Shown here piece after piece: positions 1-6,838 of a stretch of DNA of 8,084 nucleotides; positions within the stretch are counted from its first letter, which is position 1; each line of letters starts with the position of its first letter. A model generated the notes under the pieces. The model worked only from the letters and a program-made list of their open reading frames with translations, was not told where the DNA came from and did no database searches. Both the position numbers and the translations under genes were made by a program. Source of the DNA: Methylomonas sp. (GTDB lineage: Bacteria > Pseudomonadota > Gammaproteobacteria > Methylococcales > Methylomonadaceae); contig JALXCS010000064.1 in the NCBI GenBank assembly GCA_026990815.1, forward strand, positions 1-8,084. The letters run 5' to 3'.

Positions 1-36
1 AAATTCCGGTGTGTGATTTCTTCTTTTCTTGCTCAT
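1..36 (-). CDS. IS3-family transposase OrfA, N-terminal 12 codons (partial)
   Basis: The frame starts at ATG (34-36) and reads MSKKRRNHTPEF before leaving the window. The basic start followed by a NHTPEF/NHSPEF-type motif is the usual beginning of IS3-family OrfA, the helix-turn-helix DNA-binding subunit that binds the element's ends and is fused to OrfB by programmed frameshifting. A GAGAGG ribosome-binding site (45-50 on the plus strand) lies 8 nt upstream of the ATG, a good distance for initiation. Nothing can be said about whether the full transposase is intact. Confidence 0.8.
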   Translation of the reverse strand, partial: MSKKRRNHTPEF

Positions 37-91
37 TGTTTTTTCCTCTCTTTTTGGATATTACAATAAAGCAGTTTTATCACTTAAGCCT

Positions 92-112
92 CTGTCTGGT
101 TTCTTAGGGCCA
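92..112 (-). repeat. Terminal inverted repeat (left end) of the IS3-family element
   Basis: On the minus strand this 21-bp stretch begins TGGCCCTAAGAAACC. It has the TG terminus and the AAGAAACC-GACA-type core that I recall from IS3-family ends. Only one copy is in the window, so the inner limit of the repeat is approximate. Confidence 0.6.
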
Positions 113-491
113 TTTCTGATTTACTAATATTAATTTGCTCGCCATTCACCAAAATGAAAGGGTCTTTAATAAGCCAAATAGATACTTTTTTACCATTTTT
201 TAGTTCCTGAATAATGTTTTTATCTTTATGATGTCAAACGTATTTTTCTTTTTTGAGCCAACGATCCTCAAAATTGTAAGAATATTCTCCAGCATACATA
301 ACATCATCTTCGACTAAGATTAAGTATGCTGATTCTCCGATTTTACAAATAGAAGGATCAATCAGTTTAATGCATAAATTTATAGAAATATTTTTCCCAT
401 TCCACCTAACATCATGAGAATCATTGCTTTCATAAAAATGTCCAACTTCAATGAAATCAAACCCTGCATATTTTTTTTGTTTATATGTCAT
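113..491 (-). pseudogene. GIY-YIG-like nuclease gene, broken by an in-frame TGA and an IS3-family insertion
   Basis: The frame starts at ATG (489-491) and reads 85 codons to TGA at 234-236. It then stays open in the same frame for 40 more codons of plausible protein (for example ELKNGKKVSIWLIKDPFIL) until it meets the IS end at 112/113. The pair AYLILVEDD / VMYAGEYSYNFEDRW (from about residue 55) resembles the two strands and the YxG...R of GIY-YIG nucleases, with AYL in place of GIY. The HH after the TGA and the INISKSE at the break fit the later His and Glu regions of such folds. This assignment is by eye and tentative. TGA may replace Trp (TGG) or Arg (CGA). An AAGGGG lies 12 nt before the ATG, a rather long spacing. 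The gene follows the SprA-like gene by 40 bp on the same strand and may be cotranscribed with it. It is more AT-rich than its neighbours, suggesting an acquired gene. The upstream 85-aa piece could still be made. Confidence 0.6.
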
Positions 492-531
492 TGGTAAATA
501 AGCCCCTTAATTGAAAGACTAAAAGTTTCAG

Positions 532-1065
532 TTACACAGTTATTTCTATTTCCTTTTCGTTTTCACTTATATGCTCAAAATCATTTTGATTCTGCTGAAA
601 AATTTCAGCCCTGGCTTTATTTGCCATTGCAGCAGCCTGACTAGCAACCGCTTTATCCTGAGCAGATGGATTAGTCGGCGCCAGTGCCGCGCGACGAATT
701 GTTTCTGCCTTTTTTAAAGTTGCAATCGGGTCTCCTACAGCAGCAGAAGTATCAATGTTGACTTCTCCACCGATAGCATAGCTTGAGCCGTCCGGTCCTT
801 TTTCATAAGTAAAACTGGCACCACCCATCGCCAAACCACCGGCAGCGCTGAGATGAGCTTGCTCATGGGTTTTTACTTCGCGGTCTCTGGATTTTAGATA
901 TTCCAGTTTCTGTTGCTCTTCCTGGGAGAATTCCTGATTGATGGATGTTTCGGTAGTTTCCGGTTGAATTTCTTCCGAATCTTTTTCGTTATTGTATACT
1001 TCCGGTTTGCTTTCAGAGATGCCTGGAAGAACAGGAGGTAGGTGACTTGAGATGGAAGCAAGCAT
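532..1065 (-). CDS. SprA-related / putative metalloprotease CJM1_0395 family protein
   Basis: The 177-aa protein has a low-complexity acidic N-terminal part (about 1-60, rich in E, S and T) and then the conserved core of the SprA-related family. The core contains EVKTHEQAHLSAAGGLA with an HExxH motif at residues 67-71 (HEQAH), a glycine-rich FTYEKGPDGSSYAIGGEVNI stretch, and RRAALAPTNPSAQDKAVASQAA (about 124-145). HExxH suggests a zinc-dependent peptidase, but the family's activity and substrate are, to my knowledge, not established. There is no clear signal peptide or membrane segment. The chosen ATG gives the full conserved core; no Shine-Dalgarno sequence is evident upstream (ATTATAGTCTGGCC before ATG). 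It is transcribed divergently from hrpA and is followed on the same strand by the damaged nuclease-like gene. The core looks intact, so the gene is probably functional. Confidence 0.85.
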   Translation of the reverse strand: MLASISSHLPPVLPGISESKPEVYNNEKDSEEIQPETTETSINQEFSQEEQQKLEYLKSRDREVKTHEQAHLSAAGGLAMGGASFTYEKGPDGSSYAIGGEVNIDTSAAVGDPIATLKKAETIRRAALAPTNPSAQDKAVASQAAAMANKARAEIFQQNQNDFEHISENEKEIEITV

Positions 1066-1168
1066 GGCCAGACTATAATGATAATTTGATAAAGCTAAAA
1101 ATAGCAGAATCTGAAAAGTCTGACCGGAACAGTATCACGTATAATATAAAAATTTTGTTTTGCCGTTG
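1066..1168. promoter_or_regulatory. Divergent intergenic region between the SprA-like gene and hrpA
   Basis: This ~100-bp AT-rich gap must hold the start signals of both genes, since they point away from each other. On the plus strand a perfect TATAAT (1140-1145) lies 23 nt before the hrpA ATG, but no good -35 sits at 16-18 bp. The best nearby match is CTGACC at 1120-1125, with only 14 bp of spacing. On the minus strand TATCAT and TATAGT occur within 20 nt of the SprA-like ATG without a clear -35. Neither gene has a recognisable Shine-Dalgarno sequence, so leaders may be short or initiation atypical. Confidence 0.35.
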
Positions 1169-4100
1169 ATGAGCAGTATTCCAGAACAAATTCAGCAATT
1201 AATTCGTCAGTTACCGAAATGCCTGAATAAGGACCGGTTTCATATAAAGCGACATCTGGATAGGGCGCGTAGTGAACACCAAAAAGGCAAGCAATTGTCG
1301 ATTTCACTTAAGGACATTGCACAGCGTATTGAGCAATCCATTCATGCACGAAAAAAACGCAAGGACAGCATTCCTATTCTTGAATATCCTGATTTACCGG
1401 TAACGGCTAAAAAGGATGAAATTGCCGAGCTAATCAAGAAAAATCAGGTTGTTATTGTCTGCGGGGAAACGGGATCAGGAAAAACCACCCAGTTGCCTAA
1501 AATTTGTTTATCGATAGGGCGGGGCAGCGCTGGTTTTATTGGCCATACCCAACCGCGGAGAATTGCTGCACGTACGGTTGCTGACCGGATTGCCGAAGAG
1601 CTAGGTGAAAAAGTGGGAGGCACAGTTGGGTATAAAGTCCGCTTTCATGACAAAACCCGAGACCAGTCATTAATCAAGTTGATGACGGATGGTATTTTGC
1701 TGGCTGAATCGCAAAATGATGCTTATCTGAATCAATACGATACCATTATTATTGATGAAGCCCATGAGCGTAGTCTGAATATCGATTTTCTGCTTGGTTA
1801 CCTGAAATGGCTGCTACCTCGCAGGCCCGATCTGAAACTGATTATCACTTCTGCAACCATCGATCCCGAGCGTTTCTCTAGGCATTTTAATGATGCGCCT
1901 ATTATTGAAGTATCTGGCAGAACCTATCCAGTTGAAATCCGTTATCGCCCAGTAGAACAACTGGAGGAAGATGATGAGACCACGCCGGATCTACAACAGT
2001 CGATAGTCGATGCAGTGGACGAATTGCAACGGGATATTGCAGGCGATATCCTGATTTTTCTCAGTGGTGAACATGAAATTCGGGAAACAACAGAATCACT
2101 TCGCAAACACAATTTGAAGAACTGCGAGATTCTTCCTCTTTACGCCAAATTAAGTGTCAGCGAACAGGAGCGGGTTTTCAAACCGAAAGGCCAGCGGCGA
2201 ATTGTGCTGGCGACCAATGTTGCTGAAACTTCTTTGACCGTACCGGGGATTCGTTCGGTAATTGATACTGGACATGCCCGAATCAGTCGTTACAGCCATC
2301 GCAGTAAAATTCAGCGACTGCCGATTGAAAAAATCTCCCAGGCCAGCGCCAATCAGCGGGCCGGACGCTGTGGACGGGTTGCTGAAGGGATTTGCATTCG
2401 CCTGTATTCGGAAGATGATTTTCTTGCCAGACCGGAATTTACGACACCGGAAATTTTGCGCACCAATTTGTCATCGGTAATTCTGCAAATGGCCAGTTTA
2501 AAGTTGGGCGAGATAGAAAAATTTCCTTTTGTGGAACCGCCGGAAAGCAAGATGATCCGCGATGGCAAGACTTCATTGCAGGAAGTCAATGCGCTGGATA
2601 AAAATGGCAAATTGACTGATACCGGGCGGCGACTGGCTAAATTACCGATTGATCCCAAATTGGCACGAATGCTGTTGGAAGCCAACAAGCAGCATAGCTT
2701 GACGGAAGTGGCCATTATCGTTTCCGGATTGAGTATTCAGGACCCCAGAGAAAAACCTGCCGATAAAATGCAACAAGCAGATAGCAAACATGCGGCTTTT
2801 CGGGTTGAAGATTCGGATTTTCTGACCTTGCTGAATATCTGGAATATTTTTGAAGACAAGAAAAAACATCTTTCCAACAATAAATTGCGCAAGTATTGCC
2901 GGGATAATTTTCTATCCTATCTCAGGATGCGTGAATGGCATGATATTCATACCCAGATTATGCAGGTTATCAAAGGCGAACTAAAGCTCAAACCCAATCA
3001 GGTTCCTGCCAGTTATGAAGAAATTCATCGGGCATTATTGACAGGATTGTTATCCAATATTGGTTTTAAACATGAACAGTATGAATATCTGGGCGCCAGA
3101 AATCTCAAGTTCTTTATTTTCCCGGGTTCCGGTTTGCATAAGGTTCGGCCTAAGTGGATTATGGCTGCTGAACAAGTGGAAACCAGCAAGGTTTATGCGC
3201 GATTTGTTGCAAAAGTGGAACCGGAATGGATCGAGCAGGCAGGAAAGCATTTACTAAAACACAGCTATTTTGATCCACATTGGGAAAAGAAAGCCGGGCG
3301 CAGTGCCATTAATGAACGCACCACTTTATATGGATTAGTTTTACAGGCAAAACGTAAAGTACCGTATGAGCGTATTGACCAGGTTGCAGCACGAGAAATT
3401 TTTATCCGCTCAGCTTTAGTCAATCATGAATATCACTCAAGCGCCCCATTTTTCAAAGCCAACCAGAAATTGCTGGAAGAAGTCGGTTATATTCAGCATA
3501 AAGGCCGAAGAGTTGATCTGGTTGAAGATGAAGAATGGTTATATCGATTTTATGACCAAAAGCTGCCTGCCGAAGTTGTTAATGGCATTACCCTGGATAA
3601 GTGGCGAAAGCAGGCGGAAAAGGATAATCCAAAAATTCTTTTTTTGACTAAGGAAGATTTAACCCGTGAGCAGGATCATCAGGTTAATGAATGGGATTTC
3701 CCTGATCAGATCAAAATTGGTGATTTAAAAATAGCTTTGCAATATCGATTCGAGCCGGGTCACGAAGAAGATGGGGTAACCGCCATTGTTCCCGTACATC
3801 AGTTGAACCAATTAACGGATCAGGCTTTTGACTGGCTGGTTCCGGGGTTGTTGAAAGAAAAACTGGTGGCCTTGGTTAAATCATTGCCCAAACATATCAG
3901 AAAACGTTTCGTTCCTGTTCCGCAAACGGTAGAACGATGTCTGGAAATTGAGCCAGAAGCCAAAGGTTCACTTTACGAGTGGCTTGGGATGCGATTACGA
4001 AAATTGACCGGAGAAGCCATTCCGAATACTGCCTGGAATCCGGATGAATTGCCTGATCATTTACGCATGAATTTTCGGGTGATTGATGAAAAAGGCAAGT

Positions 4101-5074
4101 TGCTGGATTTTGGCCGTGACTTAAAAGCATTACAACAAAAACATGCAGTCAAGGCTGAGCAAAGTTTTGATCAACTGGTGGTTGATGAATTGAACTTTAC
4201 CGATTGTGTGGAATGGACTTTTGGCAATTTACCGGAGACTTGGCAATTTACCCAAAATGACCAATCTTTTGTCGGTTTTCCTGCAATTATAGATGAAGGG
4301 GATTCTGTTGGTGTCCGGATTATTGAAACACAAAAAAAGGCACATGCGTTACATCAGGCGGGATTGGTTCGATTGTTTTTATTAAGGCTACGCAAGGACA
4401 GTAAATATATTCTGAAAAACCTGCCTTATGCGCCAGAAGTGGAGTTGGCTTACCAACGTTTGGAAAAACACCCGGTTATTTCCATTGAAAATCAACAGCC
4501 CGGTTTTCGAGATGACATACTGTTTTTGATCTTTTCTGAGGTTTTTGTTGGGGATGCATCAATTCGCAGTCAACAGGATTTTGAACAAAGTGTGTATGGC
4601 AATAAATCACAATTGATTGTATTGGCTAATGAAGCCGGTAGTCTTATTAAAGATATTATGCTGCAATACATTGAATTAAAAAAACAATTAAAGAAATTTC
4701 CGCAACAGGAACCTGCAATAGTGGATTTGATTCAACAATTGAATTGTCTGGTTTATCAGGGGTTTCTTAAAACTGTAAATTATGAAAATTTAACGGAATA
4801 TCCACGTTATCTGAAAGCAATTGGATTTCGGATTGATAAAATGTTTAAGGAGCCACAAAAAGACCAGCAAAAAATGCAGGAGGTCAGGCGGTTTCAAAAA
4901 TGGTTTTGGAATCAGCAAACCAAACTGGCCAAAAATGGGCAAATACTCCCGGATCAATCCGGTTTTCGTTGGATGTTGGAAGAATTTAGGGTGTCGCTAT
5001 TTGCGCAACAGTTAAAAACCGCTTACCCAGTTTCAGCTAAGCGGTTGGAAAAAAAGTGGAATGATGAAATATAA
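1169..5074 (+). CDS. hrpA: ATP-dependent RNA helicase HrpA (DEAH box)
   Basis: This 1301-aa protein is the same size as E. coli HrpA (about 1300 aa) and can be followed along it nearly throughout. Visible motifs are Walker A GETGSGKT (99-106), TQPRR (128-132), DEAH (196-199), SAT (228-230) and motif VI QRAGRCGR (396-403). Domains in order: N-terminal extension (1-80), two RecA-like domains (about 85-245 and 265-435), HA2/winged-helix region (about 440-560), OB-fold (about 625-705) and a long DUF3418 tail (about 715-1295). HrpA is a cytoplasmic 3'-5' RNA helicase implicated in fimbrial mRNA processing and, more recently, in rescuing collided or stalled ribosomes. I prefer the ATG at 1169; in-frame TTGs at 1160 and 1166 would add 3 or 1 residues, and none has a ribosome-binding site. 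It heads a tight plus-strand group. All catalytic motifs are intact. Confidence 0.97.
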   Translation: MSSIPEQIQQLIRQLPKCLNKDRFHIKRHLDRARSEHQKGKQLSISLKDIAQRIEQSIHARKKRKDSIPILEYPDLPVTAKKDEIAELIKKNQVVIVCGETGSGKTTQLPKICLSIGRGSAGFIGHTQPRRIAARTVADRIAEELGEKVGGTVGYKVRFHDKTRDQSLIKLMTDGILLAESQNDAYLNQYDTIIIDEAHERSLNIDFLLGYLKWLLPRRPDLKLIITSATIDPERFSRHFNDAPIIEVSGRTYPVEIRYRPVEQLEEDDETTPDLQQSIVDAVDELQRDIAGDILIFLSGEHEIRETTESLRKHNLKNCEILPLYAKLSVSEQERVFKPKGQRRIVLATNVAETSLTVPGIRSVIDTGHARISRYSHRSKIQRLPIEKISQASANQRAGRCGRVAEGICIRLYSEDDFLARPEFTTPEILRTNLSSVILQMASLKLGEIEKFPFVEPPESKMIRDGKTSLQEVNALDKNGKLTDTGRRLAKLPIDPKLARMLLEANKQHSLTEVAIIVSGLSIQDPREKPADKMQQADSKHAAFRVEDSDFLTLLNIWNIFEDKKKHLSNNKLRKYCRDNFLSYLRMREWHDIHTQIMQVIKGELKLKPNQVPASYEEIHRALLTGLLSNIGFKHEQYEYLGARNLKFFIFPGSGLHKVRPKWIMAAEQVETSKVYARFVAKVEPEWIEQAGKHLLKHSYFDPHWEKKAGRSAINERTTLYGLVLQAKRKVPYERIDQVAAREIFIRSALVNHEYHSSAPFFKANQKLLEEVGYIQHKGRRVDLVEDEEWLYRFYDQKLPAEVVNGITLDKWRKQAEKDNPKILFLTKEDLTREQDHQVNEWDFPDQIKIGDLKIALQYRFEPGHEEDGVTAIVPVHQLNQLTDQAFDWLVPGLLKEKLVALVKSLPKHIRKRFVPVPQTVERCLEIEPEAKGSLYEWLGMRLRKLTGEAIPNTAWNPDELPDHLRMNFRVIDEKGKLLDFGRDLKALQQKHAVKAEQSFDQLVVDELNFTDCVEWTFGNLPETWQFTQNDQSFVGFPAIIDEGDSVGVRIIETQKKAHALHQAGLVRLFLLRLRKDSKYILKNLPYAPEVELAYQRLEKHPVISIENQQPGFRDDILFLIFSEVFVGDASIRSQQDFEQSVYGNKSQLIVLANEAGSLIKDIMLQYIELKKQLKKFPQQEPAIVDLIQQLNCLVYQGFLKTVNYENLTEYPRYLKAIGFRIDKMFKEPQKDQQKMQEVRRFQKWFWNQQTKLAKNGQILPDQSGFRWMLEEFRVSLFAQQLKTAYPVSAKRLEKKWNDEI
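5017..5046. repeat. Perfect 9-bp inverted repeat inside the 3' end of hrpA
   Basis: AACCGCTTA (5017-5025) and TAAGCGGTT (5038-5046) are exact reverse complements separated by 12 nt. The second arm ends 28 bases before the end of hrpA. Read on the minus strand, the hairpin runs directly into TTTTT (through 5014), giving the outline of an intrinsic terminator. On the plus strand it is followed by GGAAAAAAAG, so it does not look like a terminator for hrpA itself. It could end antisense transcription or form a structure in the hrpA-ygfA mRNA. Confidence 0.5.
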
Positions 5075-5105
5075 TCATTTTCAGTAATGAATATGTTGTT
5101 TGTGA

Positions 5106-5708
5106 ATGAAAAATAATCTGAAAATTTTGCAACGCAAGCTCGGTTACAAGGCCCGAGATGTCCAAAAAAACAAGGAGGATTTGAGCCAGAAAATCTGTCA
5201 AAAGTTTATGGATCAAGCTGCTTATCAAAAGGCGGAATGGGTAATGTGGTATGTCCATTGCCGGTCTGAAGTCAGAACGCTTCCTGCTTTGGTTCATGCG
5301 CTATCAACACAGCAGAAAAAAATTGTTGTCCCTTATTGCACAAAAAATCAACATGGTGAACGAAAACTGGGACTTTGGTGGCTTGAAAGTCTCGACGAAT
5401 TAATTCCCGGAACCTGGGGAATACTTGAACCACTAAAATCCCGCTGGAGTGAAAAAGCTAAACAGGTGGATCCCGAACAGCTCGATCTGATTATGGTTCC
5501 AGGTGTTGCTTTTGACCATACGGGAGGGCGTCTCGGGAATGGTGCCGGTTATTATGATCGTCTGTTAAGCATGATTAAACCCGAGACGGTATTGACTGGC
5601 GTTTGTTTTCAATCACAGATGCTGTCAGAAATCGAGATGCAGGATCATGATGTATTTATGGATTGTGTGATTACAGAAAATAAGGTTTATCAGGGAAAGG
5701 GACGATGA
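5106..5708 (+). CDS. ygfA: 5-formyltetrahydrofolate cyclo-ligase (MTHFS / YgfA family)
   Basis: The enzyme converts 5-formyltetrahydrofolate to 5,10-methenyltetrahydrofolate with ATP and Mg2+, returning this stored and inhibitory folate to one-carbon metabolism in the cytoplasm. The 200-aa length is slightly above the E. coli protein (about 182 aa). The signature is VPGVAFDHTGGRLGNGAGYY at 131-150 followed by DRLL, the nucleotide/phosphate-binding loop of the family. Upstream are a basic N-terminus (KILQRKLGYKARD), SEVRT (54-58), matching the usual E-x-x-T substrate region, and WGILEP (104-109). The start is fixed by a TGA codon immediately before the ATG in the same frame; no Shine-Dalgarno sequence is seen, so it may depend on ribosomes arriving from hrpA, which ends 31 bp upstream. 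Its stop overlaps the next gene's ATG (ATGA). In E. coli ygfA follows the 6S RNA gene; here the gap is too small for one. Confidence 0.95.
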   Translation: MKNNLKILQRKLGYKARDVQKNKEDLSQKICQKFMDQAAYQKAEWVMWYVHCRSEVRTLPALVHALSTQQKKIVVPYCTKNQHGERKLGLWWLESLDELIPGTWGILEPLKSRWSEKAKQVDPEQLDLIMVPGVAFDHTGGRLGNGAGYYDRLLSMIKPETVLTGVCFQSQMLSEIEMQDHDVFMDCVITENKVYQGKGR

Positions 5709-6838
5709 ATATTCAAAAAATCAGTATTCCAACATCCCCCGCTTTTTTACTGGATAAGGATAAAGTTATTCGATCGGTGGAAAAACTTCAGCAAATACAG
5801 CAGCAATCGGGGTGCAAGGTTCTTTATTCTATAAAGTCACTGCCATTATCGACTGTTTTATTATGGCTCAAGCCATATGTTGATGGTTTTTCAGTTAGTT
5901 CTTTATTTGAAGCAAAGTTGGCTGCTGAAATATTGTCAGATACCGGAAGCATTCATTTGACCTCACCCGGTATTAATGCCAATGAAATCGAACAGCTGTT
6001 TCGGATTTGTGACTTCATTAGTTTTAATTCAGTATGTCAATTAAACAGATTTTCTCATTTTGATTTGAATCATTGCAATCTCGGTTTGAGATTGAATCCG
6101 GGAATTTCCAGTGTTGATGATGACCGGTATGATCCCTGTCGTACTCATTCCAAATTGGGTGCGCCTTTGAAGCATTTGTATGAAAATTCGGTTCTACAGA
6201 AAATTCGGGGATTGCACCTACATACACATTTTGCCGGACGGGATTTCAGCCCGCTTGAAAAGCTGGTGATGATGCTTGAAAGGGATTTTCAAAACTATTT
6301 ATATTCAATCGAATGGTTGAATTTGGGTGGTGGATATTTACTGGATGAAATTGAAGATTTGGGAGCTTTGATTGAATTGATTAGAAGGTTGCAAGAGCAA
6401 TATCAACTCCAGATTTTTCTTGAACCTGGCAATGCGGTGGTTGGTCGAGCCGGTTATATATTTGCTTCGGTTATTGATCTGTTTATCAGTGACGGAAAAA
6501 AAATTGCAGTCCTGGATTCCTCAGTCAATCATAATCCGGAAGTCTTTGAATACCAGATGAGGCCACAATTGCTCAATCACGATGAAAATGGCAGTTATTG
6601 CTATGATTTGGTCGGAAACACGTGCTTATCCGGCGATATATTTGGTGAATATAGATTTTCAAAATCCCTGGCTATTGGGGATGGTGTTTTTTTCAAGAAT
6701 GTTGGTGCCTATAGCTTGGTGAAAGCCAGTCGTTTTAACGGCCATAATTTTCCTGATATTTACGCTGTTAGCGGTAATCAGGTGACTTGTTTGAAGAAAT
6801 ATTCTTACCTTGATTACAGGAATCAGTGGGATGGATAA
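5705..6838 (+). CDS. Carboxynorspermidine decarboxylase-like (NspC-like) PLP enzyme, fold type III
   Basis: The 377-aa protein has the size and layout of NspC, which decarboxylates carboxynorspermidine or carboxyspermidine to the polyamine. Visible parts: YSIKS with the probable PLP-binding Lys at 44; LGLRLNPGIS then an HSKLG segment (126-152) typical of NspC; GLHLH (169-173); the phosphate-binding LNLGGG (205-210); EPG (240-242); TCLSGD (306-311) carrying the catalytic-type Cys 307 from the partner subunit; VGAY (333-336); and a C-terminal LDYRNQW. Two active-site stretches differ from the NspC proteins I recall: HTHFAGRD replaces the H-N/T-x-CE segment, and EPGN replaces EPGE, so the substrate may differ. 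The ATG overlaps the previous stop (ATGA) and has a good AAAGGGA ribosome-binding site, suggesting coupled translation with ygfA. No carboxynorspermidine dehydrogenase (NspB) is in the window. Its last 16 bp overlap the convergent HDOD gene. Confidence 0.85.
   Translation: MNIQKISIPTSPAFLLDKDKVIRSVEKLQQIQQQSGCKVLYSIKSLPLSTVLLWLKPYVDGFSVSSLFEAKLAAEILSDTGSIHLTSPGINANEIEQLFRICDFISFNSVCQLNRFSHFDLNHCNLGLRLNPGISSVDDDRYDPCRTHSKLGAPLKHLYENSVLQKIRGLHLHTHFAGRDFSPLEKLVMMLERDFQNYLYSIEWLNLGGGYLLDEIEDLGALIELIRRLQEQYQLQIFLEPGNAVVGRAGYIFASVIDLFISDGKKIAVLDSSVNHNPEVFEYQMRPQLLNHDENGSYCYDLVGNTCLSGDIFGEYRFSKSLAIGDGVFFKNVGAYSLVKASRFNGHNFPDIYAVSGNQVTCLKKYSYLDYRNQWDG

Larger units (their letters stand above)
1..112 (-). 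mobile_element. IS3-family insertion sequence, OrfA-proximal end (partial)
   Basis: This is the transposase-upstream end of an insertion sequence that continues past the left edge. Read on the minus strand it starts with a terminal sequence TGGCCCTAAGAAACCAGACA at position 112, with the 5'-TG end typical of the IS3 family. A ~75-base leader follows, then a GAGAGG ribosome-binding site and an ATG opening an OrfA-like protein. The order (terminal repeat, short leader, OrfA) is that of IS3-family elements. The outer boundary at 112/113 is inferred from the TG end and from the point where the reading frame of the neighbouring gene stops looking like that gene. The other end and the target duplication are outside the window, so the duplication cannot be checked. 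The subgroup is not determined. Confidence 0.8.

Noticed and set aside
234..236. TGA as a selenocysteine or reassigned Trp codon
   Set aside because: Other genes in the window use TGA as a stop and TGG for Trp, no SECIS-like structure is obvious, and the adjacent IS insertion makes simple decay the better explanation.
508..531. Hairpin between the SprA-like gene and the nuclease-like gene as a terminator
   Set aside because: Only about four A/T base pairs can form around GAAAGACTAAAAGTTTC and there is no GC-rich stem.
1095..1307. 70-codon minus-strand frame across the hrpA start
   Set aside because: It lies largely antisense to the conserved hrpA N-terminus and shows no family features.
2353..2869. 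Two minus-strand frames of 75-120 codons inside hrpA
   Set aside because: They are antisense to strongly conserved helicase motifs and have no start signals or recognisable domains.
5087..5116. Nine-codon reading frame (MNMLFVNEK) overlapping the ygfA start, as a possible leader peptide
   Set aside because: It has no ribosome-binding site, no attenuator-like hairpin follows it and its composition is not biased; chance is enough to explain it.
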